The notes beneath the pieces were generated by a model, which was not told the DNA's origin, ran no database searches, and saw only the letters and a program-made list of their open reading frames with translations. From Micromonospora parastrephiae (lineage in GTDB: Bacteria; Actinomycetota; Actinomycetes; Mycobacteriales; Micromonosporaceae), in assembly GCF_016802865.1 (NCBI RefSeq), contig NZ_JAEVHM010000026.1:1-46467 (forward strand): a stretch of DNA of 46,467 bases, read 5' to 3'. A program made the position numbers and the translations under genes. Below, in pieces: positions 13,197-20,853 of the stretch. Within the stretch, counting starts at the first letter, position 1; every line of letters starts with the position of its first letter.

Positions 13197-13919
13197 TCAG
13201 ATCTTGGCGACCTGGTTGAAGTTGAGCTCCACCGGGGTCTCCCGGCCGAAGATCGACACCAGCACCTTGAGCTTCTGCTGGTCGGCGTTGATCTCGCTGA
13301 TCGTGGCCGGCAGCGACGCGAACGCGCCGTCGGTGACGGTGACCGAGTCACCCACCTCGAAGTCGAGGACCTTGATCTCCGGCTTCGCCTTCTTCTGCTC
13401 GGTCTCGACGGCCGGCGCCAGCCACTTCAGCACCTCGTCGAGGGAGAGCGGCGCGGGCCGGTCGGCCCGGTCGGTCGCGCCGACGAAGCCGGTCACGCCC
13501 GGGGTGTTACGGACACACGAGTAGGACTCGGCGGTCAGCTCCATCCGGACCAGGATGTAACCCGGGAAGACCTTGGCCTGGATCTGGGAACGCTTACCGT
13601 TCTTGACCTCGACCTCTTCCCGGGTCGGCACCTCGACCTGGTAGATGAAGTCCTCCATGTCGAGGCTCGTGATCCGGGTCTCGAGGTTGGTCTTGACCTT
13701 GTTCTCGTAGCCGGCGTACGAGTGCACCACGTACCAGTCACCCGGCGCGTAGCGCAGCTTCTGCCTTAGCTCCGCAACCGGGTCGTACTCCTCGTCCGGC
13801 TCGGGCTCGGTCGTTGGGAACTCCGGCTCGCTGGCGGCCTCAACCGACTCGTCACCAGCCGCCGTCGCGACGGTGGACTGCTCGTCCACCGGTCCGGCGG
13901 TCTCGTCGTACTCAGGCAC
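13197..13919 (-). CDS. nusG: Transcription antitermination/elongation factor NusG
   Basis: 240 residues; an acidic N-terminal extension of about 60 residues (typical of actinobacterial NusG) precedes the NGN domain, which begins at [20 protein letters not shown]. The C-terminal KOW domain contains [20 protein letters not shown]. NusG binds the RNA polymerase clamp and links it to Rho or the ribosome. GTG start. It lies 39 bases after secE in the same operon. Confidence 0.97.
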   Translation of the reverse strand: MPEYDETAGPVDEQSTVATAAGDESVEAASEPEFPTTEPEPDEEYDPVAELRQKLRYAPGDWYVVHSYAGYENKVKTNLETRITSLDMEDFIYQVEVPTREEVEVKNGKRSQIQAKVFPGYILVRMELTAESYSCVRNTPGVTGFVGATDRADRPAPLSLDEVLKWLAPAVETEQKKAKPEIKVLDFEVGDSVTVTDGAFASLPATISEINADQQKLKVLVSIFGRETPVELNFNQVAKI

Positions 13920-13958
13920 GCTCGCTCACTTCCGTCACTATCGGCTGGAGGCAGCCGG

Positions 13959-14351
13959 TCAGCTCGAGTTGCCGAAGACAAACAGCACGACCTTGGCGAA
14001 GCCGTAGTCCAGCACTCCGACGATCGTCAGCATCACCGCGACGAACGTCACCACCACGGCGGTGTAGGTCAGCAACTCCTTGCGGGTCGGCCAGATGACC
14101 TTACGCAGTTCGGCCACGACCTCGCGGAAAAACCGGGCGACACGGCCGAAGACACCCACCCGACCGGTCTCCGACCGGGTGGTCGGCCGGCTGTCCGCCG
14201 ACTCCGCACGGGCCCGCGACCGCGTCGCGGTGCCTCCCCGGGAGACCGGCTCGTCCGCGCTGGAGGCGTCGTCGTCGGCTACCTCGTCGACGACCTCGTC
14301 GTCCAGACGATCGTCGCCGGCGTCCTCGCCGCGCCGCTTGTTGTCGGCCAC
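13959..14351 (-). CDS. secE: Preprotein translocase subunit SecE
   Basis: 130 residues from a GTG at 14351 (VADNKRRGEDAG), chosen because GGAGGG lies just upstream; the open frame itself reaches 14486. A long acidic, disordered N-terminus of about 75 residues precedes the SecE core: the amphipathic helix RFFREVVAELRKVIWPTRKE and one membrane helix (TYTAVVVTFVAVMLTIVGVL). SecE clamps SecY in the translocon. It lies downstream of tRNA-Trp and upstream of nusG, the common bacterial order. Confidence 0.95.
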   Translation of the reverse strand: MADNKRRGEDAGDDRLDDEVVDEVADDDASSADEPVSRGGTATRSRARAESADSRPTTRSETGRVGVFGRVARFFREVVAELRKVIWPTRKELLTYTAVVVTFVAVMLTIVGVLDYGFAKVVLFVFGNSS

Positions 14352-14563
14352 TTCGCCCTCCGTCGCGGAATCTCGGGTCGCACGCCGGGTGGCGTGCGCG
14401 GCGCTGGTCACGCCGGCCGGGCCCAACCGTCCCGCGACGGGCCGCGGCCGGTGGATCAACCGGGGGCCCGAATGCCTCGGAACCACCCCGCCGATGCCAC
14501 CACCACGGGCCGGACGCCGCCATGTCGGCAGCGCGACCCACGGGAACGGTCAGGCCTGAGGCG

Positions 14564-14636
<73 letters not shown>

Positions 14637-14765
14637 GTGCGGCAACACTCGCCCCACCCGGCCACAGACGACCGAGCAGGGGTCACTTGCCCCACGGCGG
14701 ACCAGTGTACGGGTAGCCGCCCGACTTTCCCAACCGGTCTCCCCGCCACGCGTGGCGGGCCCGGT

Positions 14766-15158
14766 TCAGCGTGCCGTCCGGATGGTCGCCCGGGCCTGCG
14801 CGAGCACCTTCTCGCCCAGACAGGTGGCGCTCACATCGAGCCGGGTGAGGCCCTCCTCGGTCACCTCACGGACCTTCGCGGTGACCTCGATCTCGGTCCC
14901 CTGGTCGTCGTCGGGGACCACCACGGGCCGGGTGAACCGGACGCCGTACTCGACCACCGCGTCGGGCGACCCGGCCCACTCGGTGACCGCCCGGCCGACC
15001 AGCGCCATGGTGAACATGCCATGGGCGATCACCCCGGGCAGGCCCACCTTGGTGGCGACCCGGTCGCTCCAGTGGATCGGGTTGAAGTCACCCGAGGCGC
15101 CGGCGTAGCGGACCAGGTCCGCACGGGTCACCCGGAACGTCTTGGTTGGCAGCTCCAT
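14766..15158 (-). CDS. hadB: MaoC-family (3R)-hydroxyacyl dehydratase, HadB-like
   Basis: 130 residues from ATG 15158 (MELPTKTFRV), one base after the stop of the upstream hadA-like gene; the open frame extends further but overlaps that gene. The hot-dog hydratase motif YAGASGDFNPIHWSD carries the catalytic Asp and His, and GVIAHGMFTMAL follows. In mycobacteria HadB is the catalytic subunit of the HadAB heterodimer that dehydrates hydroxyacyl-ACP in type II fatty acid synthesis. Here no hadC follows. The substrate is inferred from family only. Confidence 0.9.
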   Translation of the reverse strand: MELPTKTFRVTRADLVRYAGASGDFNPIHWSDRVATKVGLPGVIAHGMFTMALVGRAVTEWAGSPDAVVEYGVRFTRPVVVPDDDQGTEIEVTAKVREVTEEGLTRLDVSATCLGEKVLAQARATIRTAR

Positions 15159-15159
15159 C

Positions 15160-15606
15160 TCAGGCCTCCCCGCGTACGACGAGCTTGGACCAGACCGCGA
15201 CCACCGGCTCGCCGGCAACGGTGTTCACGTCGGTGCGGGTGGTCAGGAAGCCGTGCCCGCCCCGGGTGTTGACGTCCTCGATGGTGTTCGTGCAGACCAG
15301 CTCGTCGCCCGCGGCCACCGGCCGGGTGTACGCGAACCGCTGGTCGCCATGCACCACACGGCTGTAGTCGACACCCAGCGCCGGATCCTCGATGATCTGC
15401 CGGTTGGCCGCCATGGTCACCACGAATGGGAAGGTCGGCGGGGCGATCACATCGGAGTGGCCGAGCGCCCGGGCCGCCTCCGGGTCGTGGTAGGCCGGGT
15501 CGGTGGCGCCGATGGCGGTGGCGAACTCACGGATCTTTTCTCGGCCCACCTGGTAGGGGGCGGTCGGCGGATACGTTCGGCCGACGAAGGAAGGGTCCAG
15601 AGGCAT
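15160..15606 (-). CDS. hadA: MaoC-like dehydratase N-terminal domain protein, HadA-like
   Basis: 148 residues. The hot-dog fold is recognisable from REKIREFATAIGATDPAYHD and VIAPPTFPFVVTM, but it lacks the full catalytic Asp/His motif of its partner. This matches HadA, the non-catalytic substrate-binding subunit. It is read with hadB (one-base gap), so the two should be made in equal amounts. An ATG start is used; the ribosome binding site is weak. Confidence 0.9.
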   Translation of the reverse strand: MPLDPSFVGRTYPPTAPYQVGREKIREFATAIGATDPAYHDPEAARALGHSDVIAPPTFPFVVTMAANRQIIEDPALGVDYSRVVHGDQRFAYTRPVAAGDELVCTNTIEDVNTRGGHGFLTTRTDVNTVAGEPVVAVWSKLVVRGEA

Positions 15607-15631
15607 GCCGCGAACCTACACGGAAAGCACA

Positions 15632-15691
15632 ATCGCCGATCTGCTCGGTCGACGGCGGCGGTAGCCGCGTCGTACCGGTCAGATCGGCGAT
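15632..15691. repeat. Inverted repeat between rpmG and hadA
   Basis: Perfect 12-bp arms ATCGCCGATCTG (15632-15643) and CAGATCGGCGAT (15680-15691) enclose 36 bases. It may be the rpmG terminator or a regulator site for hadA. Confidence 0.6.
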
Positions 15692-15735
15692 CGGGAAAGC
15701 TTCAGAACGCGGGCCGGCGCAGGGCCGGCCACGAA

Positions 15736-15903
15736 TCAGCGGGTCTCGCGGTGGACCGTGTGCCGACCGTCACGCGGGCAGAACTTCTTCAGCTCGATGC
15801 GGTCGGGGTCGTTACGCCGGTTCTTGCGCGTGATGTAGTTGCGCTCCTTGCACTCCACACACGCCAAAGTGATCTTCGGCCGGACATCGGTAGCCTTCGC
15901 CAC
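15736..15903 (-). CDS. rpmG: 50S ribosomal protein L33
   Basis: 55 residues from a GTG start with GAGGAAGG upstream. The sequence begins [19 protein letters not shown] and has the zinc-binding form: CVEC near residues 15-18 and a later single Cys in [10 protein letters not shown]. The tail HTVHRETR is typical. It lies between tRNA-Met and hadA as in mycobacteria (rpmG2). Confidence 0.95.
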   Translation of the reverse strand: MAKATDVRPKITLACVECKERNYITRKNRRNDPDRIELKKFCPRDGRHTVHRETR

Positions 15904-16035
15904 GGCGGAGTGCCTTCCTCGCTAACGGAAACAACTACGACGCGCCAGCCTAGCTGCTGGCTGCGCGGACATGCAAAGTGGGCGCCAGTGGCGCCCATTC
16001 CCACGACCACCGGGAACGAGCCCGGAAGACGAGAG

Positions 16036-16108
16036 TAGCGGTGGCCGGACTTGAACCGGCGACACAGCGATTATGAGCCGCTTGCTCTGCCATCTGAGCT
16101 ACACCGCC
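16036..16108 (-). tRNA. metT: tRNA-Met (CAT), elongator type
   Basis: 73 nt. Acceptor GGCGGTG/CACCGCT (first pair G-U), anticodon stem AGCGG/TCGCT with loop CTCATAA, and discriminator A. The paired 5' end argues for elongator rather than initiator tRNA. Confidence 0.93.
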
Positions 16109-16132
16109 GCGGTGGGTCCAGCTGAACCCTCG

Positions 16133-16205
16133 AGCCCCCTTACGGAATCGAACCGTAGACCTTCTCCTTACCATGGAGACGCTCTGCCGACTGAGCTAAG
16201 GGGGC
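16133..16205 (-). tRNA. thrT: tRNA-Thr (GGT)
   Basis: 73 nt. Acceptor GCCCCCT/AGGGGGC, anticodon stem TCTCC/GGAGA with loop ATGGTAA. It lies 24 bases upstream of tRNA-Met and is probably co-transcribed. Confidence 0.95.
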
Positions 16206-16298
16206 CTGCGCGATCTCCCCGTGGGGCGCGCAGAAGTTAGAATACACGGCCCGGCTCGGCAGGTGAAATCGGATCCCCGATGATCGTCTACGCCCAGC

Positions 16299-18827
16299 TC
16301 AGGGCACGACGCGCAGGCGCGGAAGCTCTCCACCCGAGATCGTTTCCGGGTCCACCTGGGCACCGAACCAGGCGGCCAGCCGCTCGTACGGCAGCGGCCG
16401 ACTGAACAGGAAACCCTGCCCGATCTCGCAGCCGATGTCCTGAAGAAGCTCCAGGGTCAGCTCGCTCTCCACGCCCTCGGCGACCACGGCCAGGCCGAAC
16501 TGCTGGGAGAGCGTCACCACCGCGTTGACGATCGCCAGGTCCCCCGGATCGGTCGCCATGCCCTGCACGAACGAGCGGTCCACCTTCACCTCGTGCACCG
16601 GCAGCCGGCGCAGGTGAGCCAGGGACGAGTCGCCGGTGCCGAAGTCGTCCACCGACAGTCGTACGCCGAGGTCGCGCAACCGTTGCAGGGTCGGGATGGG
16701 CCGGTCCGTACCGTCCAGCACCCCTGCCTCGGTGATCTCCAGGGTGAGGCGCTGCGCCGGCACCCCGTACTCGGTCAGCAGCTCCCGCACCTGGTCCGGG
16801 AAATGTTGGTCGGTGAGCGACCGGGCGGCGAGGTTGACCGCGATGGGCAACGGCTGGTTGGCCTCGGCCCAGTCCCGGCTACGTCGCAGCCCCTCACGGA
16901 GCACCACCTCGGTGAGCCGCCTCAACTGCCCGGTGTGCTCGGCGACCGCGACGAAGTCCTCCGGAGCGACCGTGCCGTGCGTCGGATGCTCCCACCGGGC
17001 CAGGCACTCCACACCGACCAGCCGGCGGTCCCGCAAGGTCACCTTGGGCTGGAAGTAGACCTCCAGCTCGCCCTGGTCCAACGCCTGGCGCAGGTCCCCG
17101 GCGAGGCCCAACCGGCGCAGCGACCGCGATTCCAGGCCCGGGTTGAACAACTGCACACTGCCCGGGACCGACTTGGCGGCGGTGGCCGCCAGATCCACCC
17201 GGAGCAGAAGGGTCGCGGGGTCACTGCCGTGATCCGGGTGGACGGCCACCCCGACGGCAGTGTTCACGTCGAGGGTGAGCGCGTCGAAGACCATCTCGTC
17301 ACGGATCTGCTCACGCAACTGGCCGGCCAGTTCCAGCGCCGCGTCAGCACTGTCCAGTCGCAGGGTCACCAGGAACTCGTCCCCACCGGCGCGGCCGACC
17401 AGAGCCGACGACGGCGCGCTGGCCCGCAGCCGGGCGGCGACCTCGGCGAGGACCTTGTCCCCCGCTGCGTGGCCGAGCGACTCGTTGACCTGGCGCAACC
17501 CGTCAACGTCGAAGAGCAGCAGAGCCACCACTTCGCCGTCGGTACGGATCTTGACCGACTCCTCCAGTGCGCCGGTGATCCGCCGCCGGTTGGGCAGCTT
17601 GGTCAGGGCATCGTGGTACGCGTCGTGTCGCAGCCGATCAACCAACCGGGAATTCTCCAGGGCAACCGCGGCGTGCGCGGCCACCGTCTCGAAGACCGCG
17701 ATGTCCGCGGGCGTGAAGTTGTTGCCATCACCGAGACGATTGGCCACCTCGAGGGTGCCGATGACGACCTGACCCGACCGCAGCGGCACCACCACCGCGT
17801 CCTTGATCCGCCGTTCGGCCAGGTCGGCGCGGAACTCCCCGTCGGTGGTCACGCCGCGGCCGACGGCAACCGTGCGCCGGGTGTCGCGGACCCGCTCCCG
17901 GATCGCCGGCGGGGTGAGCGCCAGGTCGAGCAGACCGGGGTCGTCCACCCGGGCGGTCAACAAGGTCTCCGGGTGCCGCCCCTGGGCCGGGAGCCACAAC
18001 GTCGCGTACTCCACCTGCATCAGAGCCCGGACCCGGCCGAGCAGCGCATCCGCCAGCGTGCCGCTGTGCCCGCTCTCGACCACCGCGCGGGTCAGGTCGT
18101 ACAGGTCGGTGAGGGTGCGGTGCTGACGGAAGAACTGGGCGTACGCCCGATAGACCAGGGCAAGGCCGGCGCCCAGGGCGGCGAGCAGGAGCAGCGACCA
18201 CCACGTGCTCCGGACCAGGATCAGCACGACCAGGCCCACCGACACGTTGATCGCCGCGGTGAGCACCGCCGGCGTGGCGGTACGCAACGTCCCGCGCCCG
18301 GTCTGCCAGCCGTGCAGCAGGGTGTGCACCGCGACCACGCTGGCGTAACTGATGAGGATCACCATGCACACGGCGGCGAAGATGCTGCCCCAGGTGCTCG
18401 GCCCCACTCCCTCGATGGGCGGGAGCGCCTGGAGTACCAGTACCGCCAGCGACGTCCCCGCCGCGGCCCGCGCCACGTTGAACCACACCTTGGGCGCCGA
18501 AAACCGCTGCCGGGTGTGGGTGATGAGCGAGCTCAACGTGTAGATGACCACCACCGTGAGCGGCGGCAGAAAGTAGAGCGCGAGGACCATCGGCAGCTCG
18601 GTGAGCGTGACACCGATCGTCTGCCGCCGAACAACCAGGCTGAGCAGCGGCAACCCCGCCACGATCATGAAGGCGAGGAGAAGAGCCGCCTCCGGCCAGT
18701 CGCCGAATGGCTCCTTCGCGACCAACCCCGTGATGGTGGCGCAGGTGACCGCGATCAGCGCGAGAGGCGCGGTGATGATCCAGGCGTCCTCGGACGACCT
18801 GCGCCCGGGTTGACCGCGACCGATCAT
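16299..18827 (-). CDS. Membrane GAF-GGDEF-EAL protein (cyclic-di-GMP turnover)
   Basis: 842 residues. The N-terminal 220 residues hold several membrane helices; a GAF domain (about 245-395) follows, then a GGDEF domain with the intact active site RAGGDEFL near 479, and an EAL domain from about 590. The EAL signature is ECLARWEHP (the first Glu kept, Ala replaced by Cys). The other phosphodiesterase residues are present: VNLAARSL, LEITEAG, DDFGTGDSSLAHLR, VKVDRSFV and VAEGVE. So it may both make and degrade c-di-GMP, with the membrane and GAF parts sensing a signal. ATG with GAAGGAG. It is a single-gene unit. Confidence 0.93.
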   Translation of the reverse strand: MIGRGQPGRRSSEDAWIITAPLALIAVTCATITGLVAKEPFGDWPEAALLLAFMIVAGLPLLSLVVRRQTIGVTLTELPMVLALYFLPPLTVVVIYTLSSLITHTRQRFSAPKVWFNVARAAAGTSLAVLVLQALPPIEGVGPSTWGSIFAAVCMVILISYASVVAVHTLLHGWQTGRGTLRTATPAVLTAAINVSVGLVVLILVRSTWWSLLLLAALGAGLALVYRAYAQFFRQHRTLTDLYDLTRAVVESGHSGTLADALLGRVRALMQVEYATLWLPAQGRHPETLLTARVDDPGLLDLALTPPAIRERVRDTRRTVAVGRGVTTDGEFRADLAERRIKDAVVVPLRSGQVVIGTLEVANRLGDGNNFTPADIAVFETVAAHAAVALENSRLVDRLRHDAYHDALTKLPNRRRITGALEESVKIRTDGEVVALLLFDVDGLRQVNESLGHAAGDKVLAEVAARLRASAPSSALVGRAGGDEFLVTLRLDSADAALELAGQLREQIRDEMVFDALTLDVNTAVGVAVHPDHGSDPATLLLRVDLAATAAKSVPGSVQLFNPGLESRSLRRLGLAGDLRQALDQGELEVYFQPKVTLRDRRLVGVECLARWEHPTHGTVAPEDFVAVAEHTGQLRRLTEVVLREGLRRSRDWAEANQPLPIAVNLAARSLTDQHFPDQVRELLTEYGVPAQRLTLEITEAGVLDGTDRPIPTLQRLRDLGVRLSVDDFGTGDSSLAHLRRLPVHEVKVDRSFVQGMATDPGDLAIVNAVVTLSQQFGLAVVAEGVESELTLELLQDIGCEIGQGFLFSRPLPYERLAAWFGAQVDPETISGGELPRLRVVP

Positions 18828-18937
18828 GGCGCTCCTTCGGATTGACGCCTAGCGGTCACGGCACCTCACGGAGTGTTCCATCAAAGGCGTACGGCACCCC
18901 AGACAGCCACATCAGATGACGGGCCAGGGCGCGCCGC

Positions 18938-19162
18938 TCACTGCCAGACGATGTCGCCATCCTGCGGGCTGTGCCAGACGATGTCGCCAGCCTGCGGGGT
19001 CTGCCAGACGATGTCGCCAGCCTGCACGCGCTGCCAGACAATGTCGCCAGCCTGCACGCTGCCCCCTGCGTTGCCGCCGAGTTTGACACCGCCGATGCCG
19101 CTCGCGAGCGCGGCGAGGACTAGAAGTGAGCCAAGCAGCCGGCCCAACCTACGACCAGACAT
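18938..19162 (-). CDS. Tiny secreted protein with four GDIVW repeats
   Basis: 74 residues from ATG 19162, which has CAGGAG six bases upstream. An Arg-rich start (MSGRRLGRLL) and a hydrophobic stretch (GSLLVLAALASGIGG) make a signal peptide or anchor. The rest is four nearly identical octapeptides of the form QAGDIVWQ, spaced by two residues (VQAGDIVWQ, VQAGDIVWQ, PQAGDIVWH, PQDGDIVWQ), and the protein ends on the last repeat. About 24 residues after the leader are repeat-free. No domain is recognised. It lies 110 bases downstream of the GGDEF-EAL gene start on the same strand, so it is read towards that gene's upstream end... its role is unknown. Confidence 0.75.
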   Translation of the reverse strand: MSGRRLGRLLGSLLVLAALASGIGGVKLGGNAGGSVQAGDIVWQRVQAGDIVWQTPQAGDIVWHSPQDGDIVWQ

Positions 19163-19209
19163 GATTGCTCCTGTCGGAAAGTGTCGTGGTGATAGTGGAG
19201 GTTCCACGA

Positions 19210-19974
19210 TCGTGCCACAGCGTAGACAGCCAGAAAAGTGGTGGCGGCCCCGACTGGCCCCACCGTCCGTGACTTACCGCCGTTCGGCCCACCACCCTCG
19301 TCACGCGGGGCCAGATCACGAGCCTTCGGGGCAGCTCACCCGCTTCACACAGCGTTGATTACGACCTTCACCACAATTCGGCCCAGCCATAGCGGACCAG
19401 CAAATCCGGTGCGGCAGTTACTATGAGTGACGCGCCGGACTGGTAGGTCCACGCTTGCGCTCCGTGTCCGGCCATCGACCACCATACCGGGTCTTGTCCA
19501 GCACGCCAGTACCTCGACGGATTCCTTTCAGATGGGTTGCAGGCGGCTCGAAATGGTCCAGGAGAGGTTTTCCGCAGCTCAACGGACAAGGCGGTTCTGG
19601 GGTGGGGGCGACGGGCCCGAGCAGGCTGCCCGCACAGCAGGCCCAGTAGCCGCCGGCCAGGCCACTTTTCTCGACTCAGACGTACGCGATCCGCTCGGAC
19701 CGGCATCGGGCCCGGGCTCAGGATCTCCGCAGGGGCCAGAAACCGGTCCGCACCTGACCGGACAAGCCCCCGGCTCCTCGCAGGCAGCGAGTTGGCCGCC
19801 GCTGTCGGCCTCGTTGAAGTAGGCCATGCCGGCGTAGACCGCCCGCACGCAGGTACGCCGGGCGGCCCCAGCCTGGTCGGCTCGCCCGACCAGGGAGCAC
19901 ACACTGGTTATCGACGATCGCCAAGCGACGGCGCAGGTGTCGGCGGGTCGGCCCGCGCCGTGACCGCGGATGAC
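19210..19974. other. Gap with no supportable gene
   Basis: Open frames exist on both strands, but none has a ribosome binding site plus recognisable protein character. An AT-richer patch at 19350-19430 (with TACTAT on the plus strand) could hold a promoter. A short minus-frame stretch around 19810-19900 reads AVYAGMAYFNEADSGG, which could be a gene remnant. Confidence 0.4.
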
Positions 19975-20480
19975 CTAGGTCAAGGGCTCTGCGCCCTTCC
20001 ATTTTGCTATGAACTCGCGGCCCCGCTCGGTCAACGCGTACCGCTCCATCTGGTCGACGCCCATGATGACGACACGGCCCCCAGGACGAACGATCTTCAC
20101 CAAGAGGCCATCCTGCAGAAGATAGCTCAGCAGGATGCTCAATCCCCCGGGAAGATCGATGGTTCCGGCGTCCGGCTGTTCAGCGAACAGAGTAAGCACC
20201 CGCCGTTCGAGATCGCCGTAGCGACTGTTCAAGAGAGCCAGATTTGCCTTGTACTGCAACATGGCCTTCCGGTCGATCTCGCCTCGATCGAACCGAGTGT
20301 GACAGGTGGGACACAGAGCAATGATGTTGCTGAACGCGTGTTCCTGGACCTTGCTCCACGGGTCGATGTGCGCCAGCTCGACCGGGACCTGGCGGCAGGT
20401 CGGGATGGCGCAACGATGGCCGGCCTCGACCAAGACCTGACGCTCGAGCTCTCGCGGAATCGCTGGCCTCCAGCAGGCAT
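19975..20480 (-). pseudogene. HNH endonuclease-like gene with damaged 5' end
   Basis: The frame ending at 19975 encodes an HNH nuclease: GHRCAIPTC, ELAHIDPW, NIIALCPTCHTRFDRGEIDR (the Cys-x2-Cys zinc knuckles and the central His), then a C-terminal segment with winged-helix character. The only in-frame standard start is a TTG at 20433 inside the domain. The codons upstream (AIPRELERQVL) look coding and reach an in-frame TGA. A plausible ATG at 20478-20480 (MPAGGQ) is one base out of frame, suggesting a single-base deletion near 20466; an ATT start at 20458-20460 behind GGAGG is the alternative. It is chromosomal, just outside the AICE. Confidence 0.65.
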
Positions 20481-20556
20481 ATCATCCCCCATCAGGCGGG
20501 CCCGGCAGGCGGTCGATCGGCCGGTAGATCAGGCGCAACAGCGATAGAGACGACAA

Positions 20557-20592
20557 AAGCCCTCGACTAGCGTTTCCGCAGGTCAAGGGCCT
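20557..20592 (-). terminator. Terminator of the original tRNA-Tyr locus
   Basis: On the minus strand GCCCTTGACC and GTCGAGGGC form a stem followed by TTTTG. It lies directly beyond the chromosomal remnant of tRNA-Tyr (20601-20659) and would have ended that transcript before the element integrated. Confidence 0.65.
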
Positions 20593-20600
20593 TGCCAGTC

Positions 20601-20659
20601 CCTGGTGGCGGGTAGAGGATTCGAACCTCTGTAGCTTTCGCGACGGATTTACAGTCCGC
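20601..20659. repeat. Left attachment site (59-bp tRNA-Tyr 3' fragment)
   Basis: Identical to 37608-37666. It holds the T arm, variable arm and anticodon stem region of tRNA-Tyr but lacks the 5' half, so it is not a functional tRNA. Confidence 0.95.
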
Positions 20660-20705
20660 CGACCTCGGCGCCCGGACCTGGAAGGACTGTCCACCACGTG
20701 CGACA

Positions 20706-20724
20706 GGCGACACCTATGCGACAC
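20706..20724. promoter_or_regulatory. Candidate integrase arm-type site, left
   Basis: GGCGACACCTATGCGACAC matches 17 of 19 bases at 37493-37511 in direct orientation near the other end. Confidence 0.5.
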
Positions 20725-20853
20725 GCGTAGGCCGCCAGAAGGTGAGCGCCGAAGAGTTGCCACTCCTCCTCTAAGGCGAGCGAGTCGAGCCGAACATGGG
20801 ATCGACTCGCCGTACGCAACGTCGGCGGTCAAGCTCTCAGCATGCGCATAAAG

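Noticed and set aside
19368..19904. 178-codon minus-strand frame left of the HNH gene
   Set aside because: No ribosome binding site, no motif and biased composition; competing frames on both strands are equally long.
20601..20659. A second functional tRNA-Tyr
   Set aside because: The sequence beyond the repeat cannot pair with the acceptor stem, so it is only the displaced 3' fragment.
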